Assembly (NCBI GenBank): GCA_031278595.1 | Contig: JAITKE010000049.1 | Coordinates: 1-13,343 of the forward strand | Length of the DNA stretch: 13,343 nucleotides | Reading direction: 5' to 3' | DNA from: Puniceicoccales bacterium | GTDB lineage: Bacteria > Verrucomicrobiota > Verrucomicrobiia > Opitutales > JAIRLG01 | Shown: piece after piece, positions 1 through 6,935 of the stretch | Position numbering within the stretch: the stretch's first letter is position 1 | How the letters are laid out: each line of letters begins with the position of its first letter | Notes under the pieces: model-generated | The model's database searches: none | Seen by the model: only the letters and a program-made list of their open reading frames with translations | Told to the model about the DNA's origin: nothing | Position numbers and translations under genes: made by a program

Positions 1-665
1 AGCACGAAGTTATTCGGCAGGCTGCGGACGTGGGGCGCATTTCTCCCGGCGTCGTCCCAGGGATGAGTCCACTCGGCGCCCCAGAGCCGGACGGCGACGG
101 ACTGATCTTTCAGGACTGAAGCCATGGCACCGAAGTCGAGGGTGATGCGCCTGGCGAAACGATTTCCCGCAGCGAGGTTCCAGTGCTGAAGGGTGTAGTG
201 GGAACTGGGACTCCACCACTGGCGGTCGAGGCGGATTAGGCCATCGTCGACATTTCTCCCCATGAGGGCAGGAGCGGCGAGTATTTGTCGGTAGTGTTCC
301 CCGAAGGGTTTGAGTTTCAGCTCCTCTCTTGAGTCATCGTTAATCCGTAAATACTCGTAACAATGCCCGGTCATCTGGATTTCGAAGAAGCAGCTGTGGT
401 TCGCGATCCCCATTCGCCAGTGGGGACTGAAGTACGAGGGGGTGTTTGGGTCGGGGCGTTGACTCTCTGTTAGGGCCTCGAAGTTGATATGGGTGTGCCG
501 GTGGTTTGCATTGTAAGATTTTTTCCCTTCCGGTATGAAATATAGAGTGGGTTGGTCGTTGATTTGATGAAGGATGGCAGCCAGTGGACTGGAGCCCCAG
601 AGGCCGACTATTCCTAGCAGCACCGGGAGTAGGAGGCGATGGAATTTTGGACTCGAATTTTTCAT
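1..665 (-). CDS. Secreted GAEW/PWDD-domain protein, 3' end cut by window edge
   Basis: This frame is open from an ATG at 665 to the left edge, giving 221 codons with no stop. The first 30 residues form a signal peptide: a short basic start (MKNSSPKFHR), a Leu/Val/Gly-rich core and a likely cleavage after P-L-A-A at residue 30. The mature part contains F-E-I-Q-M-T-G-H-C-Y-E-Y near residue 93 and, close to the edge, V-A-V-R-L-W-G-A-E-W-T-H-P-W-D-D followed by V-R-S-L-P-N. The same motifs occur in the same order in the neighbouring 631-aa protein (F-E-F-Q-W-T-Q-D-Y-Y; K-L-Y-G-A-E-W-L-C-P-W-D-D; V-R-S-L-P-N), so the two are paralogues. There is no Shine-Dalgarno before the ATG; the upstream 40 bases are A/T-rich. 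A competing frame (1104 to 340) is rejected because it runs through repeat A1 and overlaps this gene. Function is unknown; export across the inner membrane is inferred from the signal peptide. Confidence 0.85.
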   Translation of the reverse strand, partial: MKNSSPKFHRLLLPVLLGIVGLWGSSPLAAILHQINDQPTLYFIPEGKKSYNANHRHTHINFEALTESQRPDPNTPSYFSPHWRMGIANHSCFFEIQMTGHCYEYLRINDDSREELKLKPFGEHYRQILAAPALMGRNVDDGLIRLDRQWWSPSSHYTLQHWNLAAGNRFARRITLDFGAMASVLKDQSVAVRLWGAEWTHPWDDAGRNAPHVRSLPNNFV

Positions 666-775
666 GATATTTAAGGGCCGAGTTTTTTTTAAAATAGAGA
701 GGGTACGTTGGGCTGGAGAATATCGTAAAAGTTTGCATCGGCTTTGAAGACGTCGCCCACCCGGGGCCCTGGCCC

Positions 776-863
776 TCGGTCTGCCGGAGAGAAATATGTC
801 CATGAGATTGAGCTTTCCCCTCGTTAGAGAGAAAACCGCCAAACGCAATAAAAATTTTTCCCC
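776..863 (-). promoter_or_regulatory. Conserved 5' leader block upstream of the left-edge gene
   Basis: Two short stretches here recur, in the same order and orientation, upstream of the next minus-strand gene. The first is GGGGAAAAATTTTTATTGC on the minus strand (863 to 845). The second, nearer the gene, matches gtctgcc-(n)-gagaaa-atgt-cc-tga on the plus strand (about 779-806). Past the first stretch the minus strand reads TTGCGT, 16 bases, then TAACGA, a weak sigma70-like pair; the paralogous leader has TTGCTT, 16 bases, TAATAA. The block lies about 110-200 bases before the ATG at 665. It could be a promoter or a structured leader. Conservation between the two leaders is seen directly; promoter function is inferred. 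The rest of the 666-918 spacer shows nothing else I can support. Confidence 0.4.
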
Positions 864-918
864 TCTTGGCTGTGGCGTTTTCTCTGCTGTTTTTCCTTTC
901 TGCTGCTTCTTTTTCTGA

Positions 919-1028
919 TTTTCCTGCTGCCTTTGCAAGGGGGCCCCGGGGGAAGGAACTTCCCCCGGGGCCCCCTTGGGGCCCGCTGCGCGGGCAGAGC
1001 CCGAAGGGCTCCAAAGGCAGCAGGAAAA
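919..1028 (+). repeat. Repeat A1: GC-rich three-armed cloverleaf element
   Basis: A perfect 17-bp inverted repeat (ttttcctgctgcctttg at 919-935, complement at 1012-1028) encloses three adjacent hairpins that use almost every base between. Arm 1 has a perfect 19-bp stem, 937-955 with 959-977, around a gaa triloop. Arm 2 pairs 981-986 with 990-995 (loop tgc). Arm 3 pairs 997-1002 with 1006-1011 (loop gaa). A second copy in the same orientation is at 3404-3514. The unit sits between two minus-strand genes, next to repeat B1. It encodes no transposase and I know of no named family with this structure. It could be a non-autonomous mobile repeat, a transcription barrier or a terminator. Confidence 0.9.
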
Positions 1029-1044
1029 GACCCGGGGAAAACCT

Positions 1045-1256
1045 AGAGGCTGTCGTCAAATGAAAGTTGGGGATTTCTGCCGATCGTGAGAGCTGAGGTT
1101 CCATGAATCGTAGGAGCTGGGGGTTCGTCGAGCGTTTTGGCGGGGGCCCCGGGACGCTCGCTTCGCGAGCAAGCGGCTTTGGCCGCTTAAGCCCTCTTCG
1201 AGGGCTGTCCCGGGGCCCAAAAACGCCCCCCTCATTTCAATTTGACGACAGCCTCT
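1045..1256. repeat. Repeat B1: 212-bp element with 17-bp terminal inverted repeats and inner cloverleaf
   Basis: The ends are a perfect 17-bp inverted repeat: agaggctgtcgtcaaat at 1045-1061 and its complement at 1240-1256. Inside, a 12-bp stem (1144-1155 with 1207-1218) closes three hairpins: 1156-1161/1165-1170, 1171-1177/1182-1188 and 1190-1196/1200-1206. On the opposite strand the first contains GCGAAGC, a sequence known to form an unusually stable DNA mini-hairpin. The element ends three bases after the stop codon of the 631-aa gene. A second copy, inverted, lies at 3546-3759. The size, terminal repeats and lack of coding capacity fit a MITE-like non-autonomous element; I see no certain target-site duplication. 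It could also end transcription of the gene beside it. Confidence 0.88.
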
Positions 1257-1259
1257 GAT

Positions 1260-3155
1260 CTACTCGCCCGTGTCCCTCATGTCCGCTCTTCCTATCTCTT
1301 GGAGTTTAATCAGCAGCTGCTCCAGGGCGGTGTTTAGTTTCTTGAAATCGTCTTCGGAAAGCGAGTAGGATGTTGGGACCGGGCTTGGGGGGTGTAGGTG
1401 TAGAATCTTCTCTAGGTTTTCGTTTATTTGATTAAAGCCGTCTCGAGAGAGCCAGCATGGACTCTCGTTGTTGCCCATGAAGTAGAAGGACAGTTGTAGT
1501 AAAGCAGGGTCTATCATATCGAGAAGTGACTGGTGGAGAGCGGTCCAGTCTGTCGCGGGCTTCACCTCTGGCCGGCGTTTCTGTAGATCCGATTTGGATA
1601 TTAAAAATTGGAGGAATCGTTTGTTAGTGCTGTCCAAGTTTTTGTATTCCGTTTTGGAAACGAGGTACCTACCGGACTTATCCATTTTTTCCTTAATCAC
1701 TTTCACCGCTTGCTGGAAGTCAAGGCAGAGTCTCCAACTCTGGGCAAGCTCCAGCGAATTCAGGAGTTTCTTGGCCTGCTCCTCCAGTGCTTCGATCTCA
1801 TCCTGCAGCGTCGGGGGGTCTTCGGCGTACGTGTCGGCTCCCGTCGAGGCCCTTGAAACGCTTCGGAGCCGTGCTTTGAGGTCTCGGTTTTTCTGGTGAA
1901 GCTCTTGAATCTGGGCCGCCAGTTGTTCTCTTGCCTCCTGGTCGGCAGCCCTCTGCTCCTTTTGGGCCTGGAAGGGTCGGTTAATGTCCTCTCGCAGCCT
2001 TTCGTTTTCGTCTCGAAGTTCTTGGATTCTGTCGGTTAATTCGCTCCGTTCTGCGTTAAGTCTGCGGATCGTCTCCGAGTCCTCTTGACGTGCATCCTCA
2101 TCTGGAGATGGCGCCGAATCCGAGTCCGCCGAATCCGAGTCCGCTGCGCGCCGGCGGGTGCCGGCGGAGGGATCGGGGCCCTCGTCAGGGTCCGTGTCGT
2201 TGGAATGGGAGCCGTCACCTGATTCGTCGGGGCCTAGTGCCGATAGCCCGTGAATCTCGAGTATGTGGATTAGAATGTCATCAAGGACGTCTAGGTTTAT
2301 GGTATAAGTTCCTAGTTTAGCGCCTTCTTGCCGGAGGACAGGTGCGTCCGGGGTGATGGCGACTAGGAAGACGCAGAGCAGGGAGCCGTACTGGGTCCGA
2401 TCACCCGAATTGATCCCCGGGCCCTGGATTTCGACGACGAAACCGGAAAACTTGGCTTCTTCTCCGTCAGAAGGGGTAGATGCCGTACACAGGGTCGTGA
2501 GGCGGATTTTTCTCAAATCGGCCGCCGAGGATGCCCGACGCAGGAGGCCGCCGTTGGGCAGGGAGCGGACGCGCGAGCCTTCCCGATCGTCCCAGGGACA
2601 GAGCCATTCGGCACCGTAGAGTTTGACGGCGAAGGGCTCGTTGTATCCATCGACTCCGGCGAAGTTCTCGAACGAGAGTTCCATCTCCTTGTCCTGAAGA
2701 ACGATGAGCTGAATGCTATGGCGAAAATTGGGATCATTCTCAAGACGATCGTAACGCCTCTGCCAATCCACAACGTTGCCTTCGGGAAAGGAGATTCGTC
2801 TTAGGACATCATGATAGGACACGACTGGATCCAATAGGCTCTGCCTACCTTCTAAGCAAGCCTGATAATAATCTTGAGTCCACTGAAACTCGAAGGACGT
2901 AGAAACGTCCTTGATTTGTGGCCGCCATCGACGGCTGAACTGCTCCGGTAGGGTGTCCGCATCAGCTAGCTCCGTCAGACTCTCGGGCCCAACGAAAGCT
3001 GTCCTGTCCTGGGGCGCACAGCAGACCGTGATCTCACCCGGCAGCTTGAAATAGGGCCAGGCCTCCAGCGTCCCTTCAGCCAGCCAGCCGAAGGCCAGCA
3101 GGGCTAAGGCCACTGGGAAAAATTTGGAAGGAAATGGGAAAATCGAGCTTTTCAT
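1260..3155 (-). CDS. Secreted GAEW/PWDD-domain protein with coiled-coil C-terminus
   Basis: The protein has 631 residues. The frame is open further upstream to 3500, but that part reads through the 5' leader and repeat A2. The ATG at 3155 is chosen because it begins a clean signal peptide: MKSSIFPFPSK, a hydrophobic core to about residue 25, and cleavage near residues 26-32. The N-terminal half (about 40-300) is the family domain, with F-E-F-Q-W-T-Q-D-Y-Y, K-L-Y-G-A-E-W-L-C-P-W-D-D and V-R-S-L-P-N-G-G-L-L-R-R. An acidic Asp/Ser/Pro linker with repeated D-S-A-D-S follows. Next comes a heptad-like Glu/Leu/Arg segment (I-R-R-L-N-A-E-R, I-Q-E-L-R-D-E-N-E-R-L), predicted to be a coiled coil, and then about 200 mostly helical residues. 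There is no recognisable Shine-Dalgarno and no anchor motif. It is a paralogue of the left-edge protein and of two units in the giant protein. Its role is unknown; the coiled coil suggests oligomerisation. Confidence 0.9.
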   Translation of the reverse strand: MKSSIFPFPSKFFPVALALLAFGWLAEGTLEAWPYFKLPGEITVCCAPQDRTAFVGPESLTELADADTLPEQFSRRWRPQIKDVSTSFEFQWTQDYYQACLEGRQSLLDPVVSYHDVLRRISFPEGNVVDWQRRYDRLENDPNFRHSIQLIVLQDKEMELSFENFAGVDGYNEPFAVKLYGAEWLCPWDDREGSRVRSLPNGGLLRRASSAADLRKIRLTTLCTASTPSDGEEAKFSGFVVEIQGPGINSGDRTQYGSLLCVFLVAITPDAPVLRQEGAKLGTYTINLDVLDDILIHILEIHGLSALGPDESGDGSHSNDTDPDEGPDPSAGTRRRAADSDSADSDSAPSPDEDARQEDSETIRRLNAERSELTDRIQELRDENERLREDINRPFQAQKEQRAADQEAREQLAAQIQELHQKNRDLKARLRSVSRASTGADTYAEDPPTLQDEIEALEEQAKKLLNSLELAQSWRLCLDFQQAVKVIKEKMDKSGRYLVSKTEYKNLDSTNKRFLQFLISKSDLQKRRPEVKPATDWTALHQSLLDMIDPALLQLSFYFMGNNESPCWLSRDGFNQINENLEKILHLHPPSPVPTSYSLSEDDFKKLNTALEQLLIKLQEIGRADMRDTGE

Positions 3156-3205
3156 AGAGGAATTTTTTTGTGATGGGGAAATCCGTTTTTGCGATGATAA
3201 AATCT

Positions 3206-3291
3206 GTCTGCCTTGAGAAAATGTGCCTGTGAAATTTATACTCGAGCCCTTATTAGGTGGAAGTTTCTCGAAAGCAATAAAAATTTTCCCC
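3206..3291 (-). promoter_or_regulatory. Conserved 5' leader block upstream of the 631-aa gene
   Basis: This is the counterpart of the block at 776-863. On the minus strand it starts GGGGAAAATTTTTATTGC (3291 to 3274), followed by TTGCTT, 16 bases, TAATAA. Nearer the gene, the plus strand at 3206-3231 reads gtctgcc-tt-gagaaa-atgtgcctgtga, closely matching the other leader. It lies about 50-135 bases before the ATG at 3155. Conservation of non-coding sequence between two diverged paralogues suggests shared regulation or recent co-duplication. I cannot tell these apart here. Confidence 0.4.
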
Positions 3292-3403
3292 GGCCTGGCA
3301 ATGGGGAAGTTCGGAGAAGGGGCATCAGGGCGCAATGGCGACTCAGGCCTTCGGATTATGGCAGTCGATTTCCCCTGGCTATGGGAAAGCCCGTTCGATG
3401 GCG

Positions 3404-3514
3404 TTTTTCTGCTGCCTTTGCAAGGGGGGCCCTGGGGGAAGGAACTTCCCCTGGGGCCCCCTTGGGGCCCGCTGCGCGGGCGGAGCCCGAAGGGCTCCAA
3501 AGGCAGCAGGAAAA
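3404..3514 (+). repeat. Repeat A2: second copy of the cloverleaf element
   Basis: Same orientation and architecture as A1. Outer arms are 3404-3420 and 3498-3514, the long arm 1 is about 3422-3463 with a gaa loop, and the two short hairpins are conserved. Differences from A1 are few: one extra G in arm 1, two C-to-T changes in arm 1, one C-to-T change in the left outer arm, and A-to-G at an unpaired base. All three C-to-T changes leave G-T (G-U) wobble pairs on the plus strand. It lies between the leader of the 631-aa gene and repeat B2. Confidence 0.88.
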
Positions 3515-3545
3515 GACCCCCGGGGTTAAAACTTCAGGGAAACCT

Positions 3546-3759
3546 AGAGGGTGTCGTCAAATTAGAATGAGGGGGGCGTTTTTTTGGGGCCCCGGGACAG
3601 CCCTCGAAGAGGGCTTAAGCGGCCAAAGCCGCTTGCTCGCGAAGCGAGCGTCCCGGGGCCCCCGCCAAAACGCTCGACAAACCCCCAGCTCCTACGATTG
3701 ACGGAACCTCAGGTCTCACGATTGACAGAAGTCTCCAGCTTTTATTTGAGACACTCTCT
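3546..3759. repeat. Repeat B2: inverted second copy of the 212-bp element
   Basis: This is the reverse complement of B1 over nearly its whole length, with scattered substitutions. The ends are agagggtgtcgtcaaat at 3546-3562 and a partly decayed partner, atttgagacactctct, at 3744-3759. The inner cloverleaf is intact: a 13-bp stem (3586-3598 with 3650-3662) closes three hairpins, including agccctc-gaa-gagggct and gctcgc-gaa-gcgagc. A short direct repeat, acgattgac, occurs at 3694-3702 and 3718-3726; B1 has only degenerate versions. The element sits about 45 bases after the glgP stop codon, as B1 sits after the stop of the 631-aa gene. Confidence 0.87.
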
Positions 3760-3802
3760 AAAGACCCCTCCTTGGGAAACTAAAGACCCCTCCTTGGGAA
3801 AC
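3759..3802. repeat. 22-bp tandem duplication next to the glgP stop codon
   Basis: Two perfect adjacent copies (3759-3780 and 3781-3802) of a unit beginning taaagacccc and ending ttgggaaac fill the gap between repeat B2 and the glgP stop codon at 3804-3806. Each unit contains the short imperfect complement ccctccttggg. The duplication may be slippage, or a scar of B2 insertion because it starts where B2 ends. It is too short for a CRISPR array. Confidence 0.85.
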
Positions 3803-3803
3803 T

Positions 3804-6722
3804 CTAGAGAATCTTCGGCCCCTCGGGAATCTCCAGGGCCGAGAGCTTCCATATCTCATCGGCGTACTCGCGGATGGTGCGGTCGCTGGAGAAGCGCCCC
3901 AGGCGGGCGGTGTTCAGGAGGGCCTTCTGGGACCAATGTTTGGGATCCAGGAAGGACTGGTCGACCCAGGACTGGGCACGGCGGTAGTCCTTGTAATCGG
4001 CCAGGACGAAGAAGGGATCGCCGCCGTAGAGCAGCTGCTCCGCCAGGGCCCGAACGGGATTCTGGCCATCCGGCAGGGCGAAGAAGTCGGAGCGCATCCA
4101 GTCCAGCAGCTCCCGCAACTCCTCGTGCCGGCGGTAGAGCTCCCAGGGGTCATGACCCTGATTCCGCAGCGCCTCGACCTCCGCCTCCGTCTTGCCGAAG
4201 ATGAAGATGTTGTCGCGCCCCACCTCTTCCAAAATCTCGATGTTGGCCCCGTCCAGGGTGCCGATGGTGCAGGCCCCGTTCAGGCCGAGCTTCATGTTGC
4301 CCGTGCCCGAGGCCTCCTTCCCCGCCGTCGAGATCTGTTCCGACAGGTCGGCCGCCGGGATGATCTTCTCCGCCAGCGAGACGTTATAATTGGGCAGGAA
4401 GACGAGTTTGAGCCAATCCTGGGCCTGCGGACAGGCGTTGATCTTCCGGGCCGTGGCGTTGATGGCATGGATGATCATTTTGGCAATGGCATAGCCCGGG
4501 GCGGCCTTGGCGGCGAAGATCACGACCCGCGGGGGGATTTGGCTTGGCGAGGGTTCGTGAAGGATGCGGCGATAAAGGCTCAGCACGTGCAGCAGGTTCA
4601 GGTGCTGGCGCTTGTACTCGTGGAGGCGCTTGATCTGGACATCGAAGAGTGCCGAGGGATCGACCAGGAGTCCCGTCCGGTCACGGATCAGCTGGGCCAG
4701 GTCTTCCTTGTTCCGGTGCTTGACCCGCCTGAAGCTCTCCAAAAATTCTCGATGCCGGCCGAAGGGCTCCAGGGCCCGCAGCTCCTCCAGATGGGTCTTC
4801 CAGCCCTCGCCGATGCTCCGGGTGATCAGTTCCGACAGGCGCGGATTGCACTGCTGGAGCCAGCGGCGGGGGGTGATGCCGTTGGTCTTGTTGTTGAAGC
4901 GCTTCGGGTAGAGGGCGTGGAATTCCGGGAAGAGCCGCTCGCCGATCAGTCGGCTGTGCAGCGCCGCGACGCCGTTGACGGACCGGCTGCTCACCACCGC
5001 CAGCGGGGCCATGCGCACAACCCCGTCGCCGATGAGGGACAGCGCGCGCTTTTTCTCCGCATCCCCGGGCCACTTCCTCTCCACATCCCCCTCCAGGAAG
5101 CGCCGGTTGATCTCGCCGATAATCTGGTAGTGCCGTGGCAACACCCGCTGGAATAGCCCGATGTTCCAGCATTCCAGGGCCTCCGGCATCAGGGTATGGT
5201 TCGTGTAGGCAAAAACCTTCTGGACGACTTCCCAGGCCTCTTCCCAATGGAAGCGCTCCTCGTCGATCAGGATGCGCATCAGTTCCGGAATCGCGACGGT
5301 TGGGTGCGTGTCGTTGATGTGCAGAATCGCCTTTTCCGGCAGCCCGTGGAGATCGGAATGGGCATTTCTGTAGCGCCGCAAAATGTCCCGCAGCGAGCAG
5401 GCGACGAAGAAGTACTGCTGGATGAGCCGGAGTTCCTTGCCATTTTCGGTGGTGTCATTGGGGTAGAGAACCTTGGAAATGTTCTCGCCGCGGATTTTTT
5501 CCAGCACCGCATCGGTGTAGTCGCCGCGGTTGAAGTCCTCCAGGTCGAAGTCATGGGTGGCCCGGGATTCCCAGAGGCGGAGGAAATTGACCGTTTTTCC
5601 GCCGTAGCCGACGATGGGGATGTCCCAGGGCACGCCGAGGATTTCCTGGGTGTCGACCCACAGCGGGCACCAGTCCCCCCGTTCGTCGAAATGGTCGACG
5701 ACCCGTCCGTAGAGCGGGATCTTCTGGGCATTTTCCGGCCGTTGGATCTGCCAGGGATTGCCGAAGAGCAACCAGTTGTCCGGCTTCTCCACCTGCTGGC
5801 CGTCGCAGATCTCCTGCTGAAAGAGACCGAATTCGTAGTGGATGCCGTAGCCGATGGCCGGGTACTGGAGTGTGGCCAGGGAGTCGAGAAAACAGGCGGC
5901 CAGCCGGCCGAGGCCGCCGTTGCCCAGGCCCATGTCGCACTCCTCATCCAGCAGCACCTCCAAGTCCTGGCCGAGGGCCTGAAGGGCGCTTCGGGCGGTT
6001 TCCAGCAGGCCGGTGTTGAGTAGATTGCTGTACAAAAGCCGGCCGGTCAGGTACTCCATCGACAGGTAGTAGAGCCGGCGGACGTCCTGCACATGGTGCT
6101 GATCCTGCGTGCGGACGAAGCGCTCCAGCACATGGTCCCGAATCGCAAAGCAGGTGGAGAGCCACCACTCGTGCGGCGTGGCCGATATCGGGCAGCGGGC
6201 CAGCGACGCCGTCAGGTGATGGCGAATGGTGAGCTCCAGCTCGTCGGCCGAGAGCGGAGGCAGGAGGCTTTGAACCGCACTGCCAGGGGTTTGCTTTCCG
6301 GTGACAGCAACCGCTCCTCTAGCCCTGCTGTCCACGGTTTTTTTGGGAGATTTCATCTTAGTTCGAGCGCGAGTCGCCTCCTCGGAAAGCCCACCGCCGG
6401 CGAGGTTCTTCGCCGCTTCGGCCGAGCCCGTGCCGGATGAGTCGGAGGTGGGCGGTTTCCTCAAATTCCCTCGGGCTCCAGGAACAACTTGGGCCCGAAG
6501 CCCTCCGTTTGCCTCTGACCCCTTATCGTCCGGCCTCTTTTTTGCCTTTTCCCGAAGACGAGCAGCGGCGGCCTTACCCTCTTGTCCCGTCTTCCGTGAC
6601 CCAGTGTGCCTACGAACAGGCCTTTCTTCGCCTTTCTTCCCTACATCCATACCCATTTCCCATTGTGGGCGGGATAGTATGAAGGAAAATTTTCGATTGA
6701 CAACAAAATTTATCATGGCCAT
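3804..6722 (-). CDS. glgP: Glycogen/alpha-glucan phosphorylase with basic N-terminal extension
   Basis: A cytoplasmic PLP enzyme that releases glucose 1-phosphate from the non-reducing ends of glycogen or maltodextrin using phosphate. The frame encodes 972 residues. The catalytic core starts near residue 158 (L-S-A-D-E-L-E-L-T) and has the family landmarks in order: L-Y-Y-L-S-M-E-Y-L-T-G-R, D-M-G-L-G-N-G-G-L-G-R-L-A, H-I-N-D-T-H-P-T-V-A-I-P-E-L, K-T-N-G-I-T-P-R-R-W-L, K-R-L-H-E-Y-K-R-Q and E-A-S-G-T-G-N-M-K, whose Lys (residue 811 here) binds PLP. The core is about 815 residues, the usual bacterial length. The first 155 residues are extra, rich in Lys, Arg, Ala and Gly, and probably disordered. 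No start has a clear Shine-Dalgarno. The outermost ATG is given; Met23 (6656), Met25 (6650) and Met123 (6356, giving 850 aa) are alternatives. A possible promoter at 6676-6703 favours 6656 or 6650. No other glycogen gene is adjacent. Confidence 0.97.
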   Translation of the reverse strand: MAMINFVVNRKFSFILSRPQWEMGMDVGKKGEERPVRRHTGSRKTGQEGKAAAARLREKAKKRPDDKGSEANGGLRAQVVPGARGNLRKPPTSDSSGTGSAEAAKNLAGGGLSEEATRARTKMKSPKKTVDSRARGAVAVTGKQTPGSAVQSLLPPLSADELELTIRHHLTASLARCPISATPHEWWLSTCFAIRDHVLERFVRTQDQHHVQDVRRLYYLSMEYLTGRLLYSNLLNTGLLETARSALQALGQDLEVLLDEECDMGLGNGGLGRLAACFLDSLATLQYPAIGYGIHYEFGLFQQEICDGQQVEKPDNWLLFGNPWQIQRPENAQKIPLYGRVVDHFDERGDWCPLWVDTQEILGVPWDIPIVGYGGKTVNFLRLWESRATHDFDLEDFNRGDYTDAVLEKIRGENISKVLYPNDTTENGKELRLIQQYFFVACSLRDILRRYRNAHSDLHGLPEKAILHINDTHPTVAIPELMRILIDEERFHWEEAWEVVQKVFAYTNHTLMPEALECWNIGLFQRVLPRHYQIIGEINRRFLEGDVERKWPGDAEKKRALSLIGDGVVRMAPLAVVSSRSVNGVAALHSRLIGERLFPEFHALYPKRFNNKTNGITPRRWLQQCNPRLSELITRSIGEGWKTHLEELRALEPFGRHREFLESFRRVKHRNKEDLAQLIRDRTGLLVDPSALFDVQIKRLHEYKRQHLNLLHVLSLYRRILHEPSPSQIPPRVVIFAAKAAPGYAIAKMIIHAINATARKINACPQAQDWLKLVFLPNYNVSLAEKIIPAADLSEQISTAGKEASGTGNMKLGLNGACTIGTLDGANIEILEEVGRDNIFIFGKTEAEVEALRNQGHDPWELYRRHEELRELLDWMRSDFFALPDGQNPVRALAEQLLYGGDPFFVLADYKDYRRAQSWVDQSFLDPKHWSQKALLNTARLGRFSSDRTIREYADEIWKLSALEIPEGPKIL
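6676..6703 (-). promoter_or_regulatory. Possible sigma70-type promoter for glgP
   Basis: On the minus strand TTGTCA (6703-6698) is followed after 16 bases by CATACT (6681-6676). These match the -35 and -10 consensus at five and four of six positions. Transcription would start near 6669, just before the ATG at 6656, which would rule out the ATG at 6722. The plus strand also carries TTGACA at 6697-6702, but with only a poor -10 match at 6720-6725. The prediction rests on short motifs only. Confidence 0.3.
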
Positions 6723-6935
6723 GAAAAGGAGGACATAACGGACGACTCCCCGATGAATTTTTTAATGAACGGCTTCCTGATAAATTCCCCGATAAAGGAA
6801 AATCCAGAGGGTGATGAGCCGACGAGAATCGAGGTCCAGCGAAAACGATGGACCCGCGCTCGACTCGAACCTCAGGTCAGTTCGCCTTCGGGCCATTTCC
6901 GGCTTGCGACCGAGGGGATTTTTTACAAAATTTCG
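6723..6935 (+). other. Divergent spacer and probable leader of the giant gene
   Basis: This stretch separates glgP from the giant gene, which is read the other way. It holds a consensus Shine-Dalgarno, AGGAGG, at 6727-6732 with no start codon at a suitable distance; the next ATG, at 6753, is 20 bases on. The 72-codon frame from 6753 to 6971 has a basic product with no family resemblance. It runs into the 16-bp repeat ladder, so I do not call it a gene. No convincing promoter for the giant gene could be picked out. Confidence 0.35.

Noticed and set aside
340..1104. A 254-codon minus-strand frame starting inside the repeat region
   Set aside because: It reads through repeat A1 and overlaps the left-edge gene in another frame. 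The overlapped frame has a signal peptide and paralogue motifs; this one has neither.
919..1256. tRNA-like or other structured RNA genes in the cloverleaf repeats
   Set aside because: The arms are very long and GC-rich, lack tRNA consensus bases and a CCA-side acceptor, and occur as intergenic repeats.
919..1256. Integron attC sites or a retron msr/msd
   Set aside because: There are no attC core sites and no integrase or reverse transcriptase gene in the window. A three-armed closed structure fits neither.
3156..3500. N-terminal extension of the 631-aa protein to an ATG at 3500
   Set aside because: The extra 115 codons are the conserved leader plus part of repeat A2 and would bury a clear signal peptide in the interior.
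3759..3802. CRISPR array
   Set aside because: There are only two units, directly adjacent with no spacer.
3936..5156. A 406-codon plus-strand frame across glgP
   Set aside because: It is antisense to the phosphorylase core and is explained by GC-rich codon bias; the product has no family motif.
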